From: Pseudomonas sp. B21-028
GTDB lineage: Bacteria > Pseudomonadota > Gammaproteobacteria > Pseudomonadales > Pseudomonadaceae
NCBI RefSeq assembly: GCF_024749045.1
Contig: NZ_CP087184.1
Coordinates: 4,588,001 to 4,652,000, forward strand
Direction: 5' to 3'
DNA: 64,000 nt
Of this stretch, positions 45,430-54,379 are shown piece after piece. Made by a program: the position numbers and the translations under genes. Below the pieces are notes generated by a model that was not told the DNA's origin, did no database searches, and saw only the letters and a program-made list of their open reading frames with translations. Position 1 is the first letter of the stretch. Each line of letters starts with the position of its first letter.

Positions 45430-46050
45430 TCAGTTCAAGGCATTCCACGCGGCCACGTAAGCCTTGGCGCGCACCGCAACCTCGTCAGCTGTCAGGCCCG
45501 GCTTGAACAGCCCGGAGCCCAGGCCGAACCCCTTGACGCCTGCCTCGAGGAACACCGCCATGTTGTCCGGCGTGATCCCACCCACCGGCACCAGCACGGT
45601 CCCGGCCGGCAGCACCGCGAGCCAGGCCTTGACCACCGCCGGGCCCATTTGCTCGGCAGGAAACAACTTCAATACATGGGCGCCTTCGGCCAACGCGGCA
45701 AATGCCTCGGTCGGCGTGGCGACGCCGGGCGAGAGATAGAGCCCCGCCGCTTTCGCCGCCCGCAACACCTTCGGATCGCTGTGGGGCATGACGATCACCT
45801 GGCCACCGGCGGCTTTGACCTGCTCCACTTGCTCCGGCGTCAGCACGGTGCCGGCGCCGATCAGGCAGTCGGCGGGCAAGGTATCGCGCAGGATGCGAAT
45901 ACTTTCGTATGGCTCGGGGGAATTGAGCGGTACTTCGATGACGCGAAATCCCGCGCTGTACAGGACTTCGCCGATGGCTGCCGCCTCTTCGGGACGCAGA
46001 CCGCGCAGGATCGCGATCAGCCCGTTGTGCGCCAGTGCTTGTGTGAGCAT
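45430..46050 (-). CDS. dgoA: 2-dehydro-3-deoxy-6-phosphogalactonate aldolase
   Basis: 206 residues, KDPG-aldolase-type barrel. LIAILRGLRPEEAAAIGE at the N-terminus; catalytic Glu region IEVPLNSPEP; Schiff-base Lys in HVLKLFPAE. Splits the phosphorylated sugar acid to pyruvate and D-glyceraldehyde 3-phosphate. Lies 19 bp from dgoK. Confidence 0.94.
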   Translation of the reverse strand: MLTQALAHNGLIAILRGLRPEEAAAIGEVLYSAGFRVIEVPLNSPEPYESIRILRDTLPADCLIGAGTVLTPEQVEQVKAAGGQVIVMPHSDPKVLRAAKAAGLYLSPGVATPTEAFAALAEGAHVLKLFPAEQMGPAVVKAWLAVLPAGTVLVPVGGITPDNMAVFLEAGVKGFGLGSGLFKPGLTADEVAVRAKAYVAAWNALN

Positions 46051-46069
46051 GTCAGACCTCCAGTCAGGT

Positions 46070-47053
46070 TTAACGCGATGCGCTGGATTCGAGCAGCCCG
46101 GCCGCCACGGCCAGTTGCCACAAACCCCGTTCGGTGGCCTGTTCGGCCAGGGTCACCCGGGCAAAGCCGCAGGCGTCGAGGGCCCGTTGATAACGGGCGC
46201 AGAGTTGGGAGTTGCCGATCAGCACCACCGTCGGCAAGTGCACGCTATTGCGCCGATGGCGTTGTGCGGCGGCCAGTGCCGTCAGCTCATGGCCGATCAA
46301 CAAACCAGAGAGATAGTCAGCCTGGGCACTCGCGCCGAGTTCGCCGGTCAGCCCCAGGCTGCGAGCGCTGAACACGGTGGACAGCGGGCCGACCTGTCCG
46401 TCCGTCGACAGCGCCACCTGCACACCCCGGTCGAAGGCCACGCCGTCGAACGCGGCGCCGCGCTGTTGGGTACGGCCGAGAATGCTGTGGTCGCTGAGCA
46501 CGGCGAAGATTTCGCCGGTCATGAAGGTGTCGAAATGCACGATGCAGCCGTCGGCCACTTCCACCCATTTCGAGTGACTGCCGGGCAAACCGATCAGCAC
46601 CGCTTCGTTCGGCAAGCTGTGCAAGGCGCCGAGTACCTGGGTTTCTTCGCCGCGCATCACATTGGGCAACCGCGAACGCTGGATCACCCCTGGCACGATA
46701 TGCACATCGACACCGCGAAGACTCCGAACGGTTTGTAGGGAATGTCCGAGATTGGCGACGTTCGCCGGTGTGTCGCAGTAAGGCGCTTCGCACCAGCCCT
46801 GGGCGCTGCCGACCATGCCGCAGGCAATGACGGGCAGGCCCGGCTGCGCGTCCAGCCAATCACCGCAGGCTTCGTCGAACGCCAGCTCGAAACCGTTGGT
46901 GCACACCCGACCGGCCACGGTTCGTGGCCCGGAAGGCAACTGCATGATCCCCGACGAAAGCGAGCGCTGTTCGAGCACCTCGCCTCCCGCGGCGAGTTTG
47001 TAAGCCCGTAGTGAGGTAGTCCCCCAATCGAGCGCGATCAATTGCGCCTGCAT
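46070..47053 (-). CDS. dgoK: 2-dehydro-3-deoxygalactonokinase
   Basis: 327 residues, sugar-kinase fold. ALDWGTTSLRAYKL is the phosphate-1 motif; LIGLPGSHSKWVEV and IGNSQL match DgoK. ATG at 47053 with AGGTGAAG 4-11 bases upstream. First gene of the dgo operon, controlled by the promoter at 47094-47123. Confidence 0.93.
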   Translation of the reverse strand: MQAQLIALDWGTTSLRAYKLAAGGEVLEQRSLSSGIMQLPSGPRTVAGRVCTNGFELAFDEACGDWLDAQPGLPVIACGMVGSAQGWCEAPYCDTPANVANLGHSLQTVRSLRGVDVHIVPGVIQRSRLPNVMRGEETQVLGALHSLPNEAVLIGLPGSHSKWVEVADGCIVHFDTFMTGEIFAVLSDHSILGRTQQRGAAFDGVAFDRGVQVALSTDGQVGPLSTVFSARSLGLTGELGASAQADYLSGLLIGHELTALAAAQRHRRNSVHLPTVVLIGNSQLCARYQRALDACGFARVTLAEQATERGLWQLAVAAGLLESSASR

Positions 47054-47093
47054 CCGCTTCACCTGTTCTGTTTTTTGGCAGTGAGTGGCACGG

Positions 47094-47123
47094 ACTATAA
47101 ACCTGAGCACGGCAAAATCTCAA
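47094..47123 (-). promoter_or_regulatory. Sigma70-type promoter of the dgo operon
   Basis: On the minus strand TTGAGA (47123-47118), 18-bp spacer, TATAGT (47099-47094). The same boxes and spacing occur upstream of the sugar dehydrogenase gene at 54336-54365. Confidence 0.65.
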
Positions 47124-47137
47124 TATATAAATATCAC

Positions 47138-47152
47138 TCCCATATATTGGGA
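47138..47152. promoter_or_regulatory. Palindromic operator TCCCATATATTGGGA upstream of dgoK
   Basis: TCCCA and TGGGA half-sites with an AT-only 5-bp centre, 14 bp upstream of the -35 box. An almost identical site is at 54380. Position upstream of -35 suggests an activator or a double-acting IclR protein. The site also lies 91 bp from the divergent GST gene. Confidence 0.6.
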
Positions 47153-47242
47153 CGCTCACGAGATCATCCAAAACCATCGCCATCTACCCCACGACCCTGC
47201 TACGTTTCCTGTCCGGACGCCTTAACTCTCAGGGATAACGAA

Positions 47243-47875
47243 ATGGGACAACTGCTGAAAATTCTCGGCCGCACTTCCTCGATCAACGTCAGAAAAGTGC
47301 TATGGACTTGTCAGGAATTGGACATCTCCTACGAGCGCGAAGATTGGGGGATCGGCTTCAATTCCACCCACGATCCTGCGTTCCTGGCGCTTAACCCAAA
47401 CGCCCAGGTACCGGTGATCATCGATGAGAACGGTGTGCTCTGGGAGTCGAACACCATCTGCCGTTATCTGGTGGGCAAGCATGGGCGCAATGACCTGCTG
47501 CCGCTAGAGCCGGCGGCCAGGGCCCGGATCGAGCAATGGATGGATTGGCAGGCGACGGAACTCAACCCGTCATGGGGTTACGCGTTTCACGCGCTGGTGC
47601 GCAAGAATCCGGATATGCAGGACCCACAATCCATCGCCGCCGGCATCAAGGGCTGGAACGAAAAGATGGGGTTGCTGGAGCAGCAGTTGAATCGCACCGG
47701 CGCCTACGTTGCCGGTGCGGATTTCTCCCTGGCGGACGTGCTCATCGGCCTGTCCGTGCACCGCTGGCGCCAGACGCCCATGGAACGGCCGGACTACCCG
47801 GCCGTGGCCGCCTATTGCAAGCGGCTCGAACAACGACCGGGGTTTACCGAATATGCTGGGGCCGGGTATTCCTGA
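47243..47875 (+). CDS. Glutathione S-transferase family protein
   Basis: 210 residues. Thioredoxin-fold N-terminus (LGRTSSINVRKVLWTCQELD) with a Ser-type active-site region SSINVRK, cis-Pro in NPNAQVPVI and ESNT binding glutathione; then the all-helical domain with GADFSLADVLIG (N-capping box). ATG at 47243; AGGGAT lies ~9 bases upstream. Divergent from dgoK. Substrate unknown. Confidence 0.92.
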   Translation: MGQLLKILGRTSSINVRKVLWTCQELDISYEREDWGIGFNSTHDPAFLALNPNAQVPVIIDENGVLWESNTICRYLVGKHGRNDLLPLEPAARARIEQWMDWQATELNPSWGYAFHALVRKNPDMQDPQSIAAGIKGWNEKMGLLEQQLNRTGAYVAGADFSLADVLIGLSVHRWRQTPMERPDYPAVAAYCKRLEQRPGFTEYAGAGYS

Positions 47876-47880
47876 GACCT

Positions 47881-48363
47881 TCAGTTGCCTTGGGCGAAAT
47901 CCCGTAGCACCTTGCCGTCCATCCGGTAGCGCACCCATTCTTCCTGGGGTTGCGCGCCGAGGGATTTGTAGAACTCGATCGCCGGCGTGTTCCAGTCCAG
48001 GACGCTCCATTCGAAACGACCGCAGTCGTTGTCGCAGGCGACCTTGGCCAGATGGCGCAACAACGTCTTGCCCGCCCCGCCGCCACGCTGTTCGGGCGTG
48101 ATGTACAGGTCTTCAAGGTACAGGCAGTTGCTGCCCAACCAGGTGGAGTAGCTGAAGAAAAACACCGCGAAACCAATCGGTACGCCATCGCGCAGGCAGA
48201 TCAGCCCGTGGGCGGTCGCGCCTTCGCTGAACAGGCTGCGCTCGATGTCGGCCACACTGGCGATGACTTCGTGACGGGCCTTTTCGTAGTCGGCCAGTTC
48301 GGTGATGAAGGCAAGGATTTGAGGCGCATCGCTGGGTTGCGCAGGACGGATCTCGATCGACAT
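47881..48363 (-). CDS. GNAT-family N-acetyltransferase (diamine/thialysine acetyltransferase-like)
   Basis: 160 residues. Residues ~84-105 contain YLEDLYITPEQRGGGAGKTL, the acetyl-CoA loop, with the Tyr/Asp pair seen in SAT-type enzymes; C-terminal WSVLDWNTPAIEFYKSLGA is the motif B region. Members acetylate diamines or thialysine. Convergent with the GST gene, five bases apart. Confidence 0.9.
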   Translation of the reverse strand: MSIEIRPAQPSDAPQILAFITELADYEKARHEVIASVADIERSLFSEGATAHGLICLRDGVPIGFAVFFFSYSTWLGSNCLYLEDLYITPEQRGGGAGKTLLRHLAKVACDNDCGRFEWSVLDWNTPAIEFYKSLGAQPQEEWVRYRMDGKVLRDFAQGN

Positions 48364-48539
48364 GAACGGGCCTTGTAGCCAATTGAAAGCGCCATACTAA
48401 GCCGCCACGCGGCGCTCGTCACATTTCAATCCAAATGATGACTGCGCTGGCGAAAGCACCATTCGTCGCAACCCCGGCACCAACTCCGATCCAGCACGGC
48501 CCAAGATCAGGCAAGCATCTGAAAAATGGAGGCGACACC

Positions 48540-48884
48540 ATGATCACTTCAAGGCTGACTGCGTTCACATTTGCCGCACTGCTGTCTTCGGTGGCCTTCG
48601 CGGCGTCCACCTCCGGTACCGGGCCGACCGACCCGGTGGAGGCGCCCAACTCGCCGGCCACCCAGGGCATGCCCAAGTTGAATACCGACGGCACCGGCGG
48701 CGGCACCTTGAACAATGGCCAGCCACCCGCCACTGGCACCGATCCGCGTGTGCAGGGTAATGACATGGGCCGTCAGGGCGGCATGAACACACCGGACTCC
48801 ACAGCGCCCGATAACGCCGAAACCGGCGTGGGCTCGAAAACCACCAGCGGTGGTTCGGGCTCCGAAGGCGGCGCCAGCCAGTAG
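48540..48884 (+). CDS. Small secreted Gly/Thr/Asn-rich protein, unknown function
   Basis: 114 residues. GGAGG 9-13 bases before ATG at 48540. Signal peptide to AFA-A (residue ~22) then disordered Gly/Thr/Asn/Pro sequence without cysteines. It shares design with the protein at 10428-10769. It is followed, 32 bp later, by the Lys-rich gene at 48917, so they are probably co-transcribed. Confidence 0.75.
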   Translation: MITSRLTAFTFAALLSSVAFAASTSGTGPTDPVEAPNSPATQGMPKLNTDGTGGGTLNNGQPPATGTDPRVQGNDMGRQGGMNTPDSTAPDNAETGVGSKTTSGGSGSEGGASQ

Positions 48885-48916
48885 CCTCTGCTCACACACT
48901 TGAGGAGGAAAATCCC

Positions 48917-49297
48917 ATGCCTCGTGGAAGCAAAGACAAATACACCGCCGAGCAAAAGCGCAAGGCCGAACACATCGAAAAAAGCTACGAGAAGAAGGGC
49001 CTGTCCGAGGAGACGGCCGAAGCACGGGCTTGGGCGACGGTGAACAAACAGTCCGGCGGCGGCGAGCGCTCCGGCGGCTCGGGAAAACATAAACCGGCCG
49101 CGGAAAAGAAAACCGACCGCAAGGAATCGGCCCGTCGTGCAGCCAAGACCCGGGAAGGCCATCCGCGTAGCAGCAAGGCTTCCCATGAAACCCAGACGGT
49201 CGATAGCCTGATGAAAGAAGCACGGGCGAAAAACATTCCCGGGCGTTCGAAGATGCGCAAGCAGGAGTTGATCGAGGCGTTGCGCAAGGCCGCATGA
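48917..49297 (+). CDS. Basic protein with C-terminal Rho_N/SAP-like helix pair
   Basis: 126 residues, GAGGAGG upstream. The N-terminal 45 residues (KDKYTAEQKRKAEHIEKSYE) are helical and charged. The middle is a flexible Ser/Gly/Lys linker. The end VDSLMKEARAKNIPGRSKMRK then QELIEALRKA is a short Rho_N/SAP-like fold that often binds nucleic acid. In pseudomonads such proteins are named plasmid stabilisation-like without proof. Likely nucleic-acid binding. Confidence 0.8.
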   Translation: MPRGSKDKYTAEQKRKAEHIEKSYEKKGLSEETAEARAWATVNKQSGGGERSGGSGKHKPAAEKKTDRKESARRAAKTREGHPRSSKASHETQTVDSLMKEARAKNIPGRSKMRKQELIEALRKAA

Positions 49298-49319
49298 TTG
49301 ACCGCGTCAGGGCGGACGC

Positions 49320-49549
49320 CATCGCGAGCAGGCTCGCTCCCACATGGGGTCTGCGGCGTCTACGGGCTCCGCGACAGACACAAAACCCTGTGGGAGCGAG
49401 CCTGCTCGCGATAGCGCCAGGTCAGTCAACATCGATATCGATGTGCCGACGCCTTCGCGAGCAAGCCCGCTCCCACATGAGGTCTTGGGGCGGGCGCTGG
49501 TTTTGTGGCTGACACAAGCCCCGTGGGAGCCGGGCTTGCCCGCGATGGG
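49320..49549. repeat. Cluster of four REPs in alternating orientation
   Basis: REP cores at 49320-49346, 49388-49416, 49452-49480 and 49523-49549, orientations alternating. They fill the gap between two convergent genes. Confidence 0.9.
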
Positions 49550-49571
49550 GCCCGCCCGGTCGAAGCAGGTT

Positions 49572-50540
49572 TCAGCGCTGCTTCATGCGGTCGATCACCA
49601 CGGCGAGCAACAGGATCGAGCCACGGATGACGTATTGGTAGAAGGTGTCGATGTTCTTCAGGTTCATCGCGTTTTCGATGATCGCCAGAATCAGCACGCC
49701 GGCAATGACATGACGGATCATGCCGATACCACCGCTTAACGATACCCCACCCAGCACGCAGGCCGAGATCACCGTCAGTTCGAAGCCCTGGCCGATCATC
49801 GGTTGGCCGGACGTCATGCGCGAGGCCAGGATCACACCCGCCAGCGCACCGATCACACCGTGCACGGCGAAGATGATGATCTTGGTGCGATCGACGTTCA
49901 CCCCCGCCAGCAGCGCCGCTTCCTGGTTACCACCGATGGCCATGGTGTTGCGCCCATAGGTGGTGTAGTTCAACAACCAGCCGAAAAACAGGAAGCAGAC
50001 GATGGTGATCAGGATCGGTACCGGCACACCGAACAACTGGCCGTTGCCATACACGAAGAACGACTCCTGGGACACGCCCACCGCCTTGCCGTTGGCAAAG
50101 ATGTAGGCCAGGCCACGAACGATCTGCATGGTCGCCAGCGTCGTGATCAACGCATTGACCCGTAGCTTGGCAATGACGATGCCGTTGATCAGGCCAACGA
50201 TCAGGCCCATCACCAGCGCCGCGCAGACACCCAGGAACACGCTGTTGGTATCGCGCATCACCACCGCCGCGACCACGCCGGCACAGGCGATCACCGAGCC
50301 GACCGACAGGTCGAAATGCCCGGACGCCAGGCAATACAACATGGTGCAGGCCGCGATGCCGGTGGTGGAAATCGCCAGGCCAAGGCCCCGCATGTTCAAC
50401 GGCGACAGGAAATTGTCGATCAAGAAGGCGCAGAGCACGAAGATGCCGAGAGCCGCCAGCAGCATGACCCAATCGTCGAGGAACCGACGCATGTCCAGGG
50501 GTTTGCGTGCCGTCGGCAGTGCATTGTTTTGAATGGTCAT
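49572..50540 (-). CDS. araH: Sugar ABC transporter permease (AraH type)
   Basis: 322 residues with about 8-10 hydrophobic segments. The segment NTLTT-like INALITTLATMQIVRGLAYI and the conserved GGNQEAALLAGVNVDRTKI loop are typical of the ribose/arabinose permease family. It pairs with AraG and AraF just upstream in the same operon (10 bp from araG). Imports pentose or galactose. Confidence 0.92.
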   Translation of the reverse strand: MTIQNNALPTARKPLDMRRFLDDWVMLLAALGIFVLCAFLIDNFLSPLNMRGLGLAISTTGIAACTMLYCLASGHFDLSVGSVIACAGVVAAVVMRDTNSVFLGVCAALVMGLIVGLINGIVIAKLRVNALITTLATMQIVRGLAYIFANGKAVGVSQESFFVYGNGQLFGVPVPILITIVCFLFFGWLLNYTTYGRNTMAIGGNQEAALLAGVNVDRTKIIIFAVHGVIGALAGVILASRMTSGQPMIGQGFELTVISACVLGGVSLSGGIGMIRHVIAGVLILAIIENAMNLKNIDTFYQYVIRGSILLLAVVIDRMKQR

Positions 50541-50550
50541 GATTTACCTC

Positions 50551-52095
50551 TCAGTTCGCCGCGTCGGCAACGCGTTGGCGTGGCAGCGCCAGTTGCAGCA
50601 GGTTGGATTCGTTGGCCTGGTCACGCGACAGCTCGCCGCGCATGGCCCCTTCGCACAGCACCAGGATCCGGTCGGAAATGCCCATCACTTCCATCAGGTC
50701 GCTGGACACCACAATCACCGCGATGCCATTGGCCGCCAGGTTGTGGATGATCTGGTAAATCTCAGCCTTGGCACCGATGTCGATGCCGCGGGTTGGCTCG
50801 TCCAGCAACAGCACCTTCATCGGCATCGACAGCCAGCGACCGAGGATCGCCTTCTGCTGGTTGCCGCCGGACAGGAACATGATTTTCTGCCCCGCCGTGG
50901 GCGTCTTCACTTTCAACGCCTTGATCTGTTTGTCGGCATTGCCCTTTTCCCAATCGCCGCGCAACAGGCAACCAAAGGTGGAGTGGGCACTGCGGGCGCT
51001 AATGTTGATGTTCTCGCCGACGCTGGCCAGGGGCATGATGCCTTCTTTCTTGCGATCTTCCGGGCAGAGCAGCACGCCGGCGGCGATAGCATCCCGGGGC
51101 GAGCGCAGTTTCAGCGCTTCACCGTGCAGGACCATGTTGCCTTCGGTCTGGCGTTCCAGGCCACTGAGCAATCGCAGCAACTCGGTGCGTCCGGCCCCCA
51201 CCAGCCCGAACAACCCGAGGACTTCACCTTTGCGCACCTGAAAACTCACCGGCTCACGCAGCCCCGGACCGAGCAGGCGATCGACCTGCAGCGCCACTTC
51301 ACCGTGTTCACGAACGCGATAGTCGTAGATGTCCTGGATATCGCGCCCGACCATGCAGGTGACCAACTGATCGTGGGTCAACTCGCTCATGTTTTCGAAG
51401 GTGCGCACGTAGCGGCCGTCCTTGAACACCGTCACCGCGTTACAGATGCGGAACACCTCTTCCATGCGGTGGCTCACGTACAGCACCACTTTGCCCTCGT
51501 CCCGCAGGCGGGCGATGATCGCCATCAAGCGGTCGATTTCCCGTGCTGAAAGGCTGCTGGTGGGTTCATCGAAAGCAATCACATGGGCGCCCCGGGACAA
51601 GGCCTTGGCGATTTCCACCAGTTGGCGCTGACCGAGGGACAGGCGACCGACTTTTTCCTGGGGATCGATTTCGTCGGCCAGGCCCTTGAGCAGCGCCAAT
51701 GCCTGCTGGCGCAACACGCCGCGATTGACCAGGCCAAACCGGGCCGGCAAATGGCCCAGGAACAGGTTTTCGGCCACCGTCATTTCCGGCACCAGGTGCA
51801 GCTCCTGGTGAATCACCGCCACGCCGCTGGCGATGCTGTCGGCCGTGCATTTGAAGGCCATCGTCTGCTCGCCGATCTGCAACTCGCCGCTGCTCGGTAT
51901 GTAGGCCCCTCCAAGAATCTTCAGCAACGTGGACTTGCCCGCGCCGTTTTCCCCCATCAAGGCATGAACCTGGCCTGGATGGGCAACAAAACTGATATTG
52001 GCCAACGCCTGTACGCCAGGAAAGGTCTTGCCGATTCCATTGAACCGCAAGCTGGCGCCGATGTTGTGTTGCTGTGTCGCTGTTTGCGCTTGCAT
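50551..52095 (-). CDS. araG: Sugar ABC transporter ATP-binding protein (AraG type)
   Basis: 514 residues with two ABC domains. First: Walker A GENGAGKST, signature LSLGQRQLVEIAK. Second: GLVGAGRTE (degenerate Walker A), LSGGNQQKAILGRW. ATG at 52095 (longer frame rejected), GAGGTGG upstream. Powers sugar import by AraF and AraH. Confidence 0.94.
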   Translation of the reverse strand: MQAQTATQQHNIGASLRFNGIGKTFPGVQALANISFVAHPGQVHALMGENGAGKSTLLKILGGAYIPSSGELQIGEQTMAFKCTADSIASGVAVIHQELHLVPEMTVAENLFLGHLPARFGLVNRGVLRQQALALLKGLADEIDPQEKVGRLSLGQRQLVEIAKALSRGAHVIAFDEPTSSLSAREIDRLMAIIARLRDEGKVVLYVSHRMEEVFRICNAVTVFKDGRYVRTFENMSELTHDQLVTCMVGRDIQDIYDYRVREHGEVALQVDRLLGPGLREPVSFQVRKGEVLGLFGLVGAGRTELLRLLSGLERQTEGNMVLHGEALKLRSPRDAIAAGVLLCPEDRKKEGIMPLASVGENINISARSAHSTFGCLLRGDWEKGNADKQIKALKVKTPTAGQKIMFLSGGNQQKAILGRWLSMPMKVLLLDEPTRGIDIGAKAEIYQIIHNLAANGIAVIVVSSDLMEVMGISDRILVLCEGAMRGELSRDQANESNLLQLALPRQRVADAAN

Positions 52096-52163
52096 AACCA
52101 CCTCGAACTCACAGAGATCAAGCGGCCCCAAGACTCCGGGGCCGCTTTTGAATCAACCGGCCG

Positions 52164-53168
52164 TCAGTTCCACAGGCCGATCTTTTCCAGCTCCTGCTTG
52201 AAGTTCTCCCGAGTGATCAGCGTCACCTCGTCCATGGCGGTGTACTTCGGTGGTTCCTTGCCGGTGGTGACCCACTCGAACATCATCTCGGCAGTCTTGT
52301 AGCCTTCGATGTGCGGGCTAGGCAGCATCGAACCGAAGAAACCGCTGTGGGGTTTCTTCAACTCGCCGATGGCGTCGGTACCATTGATGCCGATCCCGAT
52401 CACGTTGTCTGCCTTGAAGCCGGCGCTTTCAGTCGCGCGCACGCCACCCAGCACAGTGTTGTCGTTCATGCCGCCGATGATCAGGTTCTTCGCACCGCTG
52501 GGCAGTTTCACCAGCGCGGAGTTGGTGGAGTCCATGCTCCCCGGTACGTCGAGGGTCTTGAGCGCCGTGGTGAGGATGTGATCGTCCGGCATACCGGCTT
52601 TCTTGAGGGCGTCCATCGAACCGTCGGTGCGTTTCTTGCCGGTGTCCAGCTCGTTGAAGGTGTTGATCACAGCGTAGGTTTCTTTCCAGTCCCAGCCACG
52701 TTTTTTGGCTTCAGCAGCCATGGCGGCCCCCTGCTTCTGGCCCACTTCGAACGCGGCCATGCCGAGGTATGGCACATCTTCCATGAACTTGCCGCTGGCA
52801 TCGACGAAACGGTCATCGACAGCGATGACTTTCATATTGTTGAGCTTGGCCTTGGCCATGATGGCCGGGCCCAGGGACACGTCTGGCGGGCAGATCACGA
52901 AGCCCTTGGCGCCGTTGGCCGCGAGGCTGTCGATGGCCGAGAGGGTCTTCTCACCATCGGGCACGGCAATCTTGATCACCTTGAAGCCCTTGTCCTTGCC
53001 CGCCTTCTCGGCGAACGCCCATTCGGTCTGGAACCAGGGCTCCTCGGCCTGCTTGACCAGAAAACCGATCTTCACTTCTTCAGCCGCCAGCAAGGAACTG
53101 CTGAGACCAACCGCGGCAACAGCCAGGGCAACGCGGCACAGGGAACGGATCCCACGACGATGATTCAT
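52164..53168 (-). CDS. araF: Periplasmic sugar-binding protein (AraF type)
   Basis: 334 residues. Signal peptide to LLA-A (~29), then KIGFLVKQAEEPWFQTEWAF, IAVPDGEKTLSAIDSLAANG and IIGGMNDNTVLGGVRATE, all very close to E. coli AraF, which binds L-arabinose and also D-galactose and D-fucose. ATG at 53168 with AAGGAG 7-12 bases upstream. First gene of araFGH. Confidence 0.95.
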   Translation of the reverse strand: MNHRRGIRSLCRVALAVAAVGLSSSLLAAEEVKIGFLVKQAEEPWFQTEWAFAEKAGKDKGFKVIKIAVPDGEKTLSAIDSLAANGAKGFVICPPDVSLGPAIMAKAKLNNMKVIAVDDRFVDASGKFMEDVPYLGMAAFEVGQKQGAAMAAEAKKRGWDWKETYAVINTFNELDTGKKRTDGSMDALKKAGMPDDHILTTALKTLDVPGSMDSTNSALVKLPSGAKNLIIGGMNDNTVLGGVRATESAGFKADNVIGIGINGTDAIGELKKPHSGFFGSMLPSPHIEGYKTAEMMFEWVTTGKEPPKYTAMDEVTLITRENFKQELEKIGLWN

Positions 53169-53287
53169 AGTTGACTCCTTGTTTTTTTTATTGAAAGCCA
53201 AACGTCCAGGGTCTGCTCCACCATCGGTGGCAAAACGCAGGCTGGGCGGTCACAGCAAGTTGCTACAGCATAGATCCAAATAGTCAT

Positions 53288-53301
53288 ATCGTATGATGAT
53301 T
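53288..53301. promoter_or_regulatory. FadR-type operator candidate upstream of araF
   Basis: Minus-strand AATCATCATACGAT, 13 of 14 bases shared with the site at the gntR promoter (56053). A TCATA/TATGA inverted pair overlaps it. Confidence 0.5.
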
Positions 53302-53340
53302 GAATTGCAGGCAAAGTTTCAGACTGCAATCCCGGAATAT

Positions 53341-54159
53341 TCAGTCGTGGTACATGACCGAACGTCCACCATCAATGGTGATACATGAAGCGTTGATGAA
53401 AGGTGCTTCATCACTGGCCAGAAACACGGCCGTCATTGCCACTTCGATCGGTTGCCCGATGCGCCGTGGCGGGTGCAGATCCAGCGCACGCTGGCGTTCG
53501 GCATGAGGATCGGCAAAGCCGTTCCAGTAGTCGACGTTCAGTTGGGTTTCGATATAGCCCGGCGCGATGGCGTTGACGCGTATGCCCTTGGGGGCGTATT
53601 CGATGCCCAGGGCACGGGTCAGGCCGAGCAAGCCATGCTTGGCCACCGGGTACGGGAAACAGCCAGGAATGATGTGGGACGAATGGGTCGAAGCAATGTT
53701 GATGATGCTGCCCACGCCCTGCTCGATCATCTGCGGCAATACAGCCTTGCAACCGTACCAGGCGCCGTCCAGGTCGATGGCGAAGCAGCGGCGCCAGTCT
53801 TCCTCGGTCATTTCCAGCGGGTCGCGGAACACATTGACGCCAGCGCAGTTCACCAGCACATCGATGCGGCCGTGCAGTTCAACGGCATGGCGGGCCATGG
53901 CCTGCAAGTCCTGCGGGTTCGACACATCGGCTTGCAAGGCTTGCACGGCTGCCCCGCGCTCACGCCAGTAAGCGGCAACCTGCTCGACCTTGTCAGCCTG
54001 GATGTCGCTGATCACCAGTCGCGCCTGTTGTGAAGCGAACGCCGCGACAATGGCCTCGCCAATACCTTGGGCGGCACCGGTCAGCAGCACCACTTTGTTC
54101 TTCAGCCGCTCGCCCTTCGGTGGCTCGGGCACCGGCGGCAAGGAAAGTGCCTCAGCCAT
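53341..54159 (-). CDS. SDR-family sugar 1-dehydrogenase (D-galactose or L-arabinose)
   Basis: 272 residues. TGAAQGIGEA cofactor loop, DVSNPQD, NCAGVN, catalytic Ser in NIASTHS and YPVAK (Tyr/Lys); GIRVNAIAPGYIET. An N-terminal tail of ~18 residues (MAEALSLPPVPEPPKGER) precedes the fold. With the lactonase, transporter and dgo genes it most likely oxidises D-galactose (perhaps also L-arabinose) to the lactone. Its promoter cassette matches that of dgoK. araF starts 172 bp downstream with its own operator. Confidence 0.85.
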   Translation of the reverse strand: MAEALSLPPVPEPPKGERLKNKVVLLTGAAQGIGEAIVAAFASQQARLVISDIQADKVEQVAAYWRERGAAVQALQADVSNPQDLQAMARHAVELHGRIDVLVNCAGVNVFRDPLEMTEEDWRRCFAIDLDGAWYGCKAVLPQMIEQGVGSIINIASTHSSHIIPGCFPYPVAKHGLLGLTRALGIEYAPKGIRVNAIAPGYIETQLNVDYWNGFADPHAERQRALDLHPPRRIGQPIEVAMTAVFLASDEAPFINASCITIDGGRSVMYHD

Positions 54160-54283
54160 GGTTCACCGCTCCCCGGTCCGCAACCACGACAAAAACCGGG
54201 CATCCAGGGATGACCGGCCAAAGGCGCTGGGAGGACAGTGGGTCACGTACGCCACTGGGGCGTACGGGAATGGATCGTTGCAT
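54152..54283 (-). CDS. Possible 43-residue leader peptide overlapping the sugar dehydrogenase start
   Basis: ATG at 54283 with AGGTGAAG immediately upstream, at the place that corresponds to the dgoK start in the duplicated promoter cassette. The frame ends at TGA 54154-54152, five bases into the dehydrogenase gene, in another frame. The product (MQRSIPVRPSGVRDPLSSQR...) matches nothing I know. Translational coupling to the dehydrogenase, or a remnant of the copied cassette, are both possible. Confidence 0.4.
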   Translation of the reverse strand: MQRSIPVRPSGVRDPLSSQRLWPVIPGCPVFVVVADRGAVNHG

Positions 54284-54335
54284 CACTTCACCTGTTTTGT
54301 TTTTTTAGTGTGAATGCGTGTTGCTGATGAAGCCG

Positions 54336-54365
54336 ACTATAAACCCGGCCAGCCAACAATCTCAA
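54336..54365 (-). promoter_or_regulatory. Sigma70-type promoter of the sugar dehydrogenase gene
   Basis: Minus-strand TTGAGA (54365-54360), 18-bp spacer, TATAGT (54341-54336), identical boxes and spacing to the dgoK promoter. Confidence 0.65.
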
Positions 54366-54379
54366 TATATATATTTACA

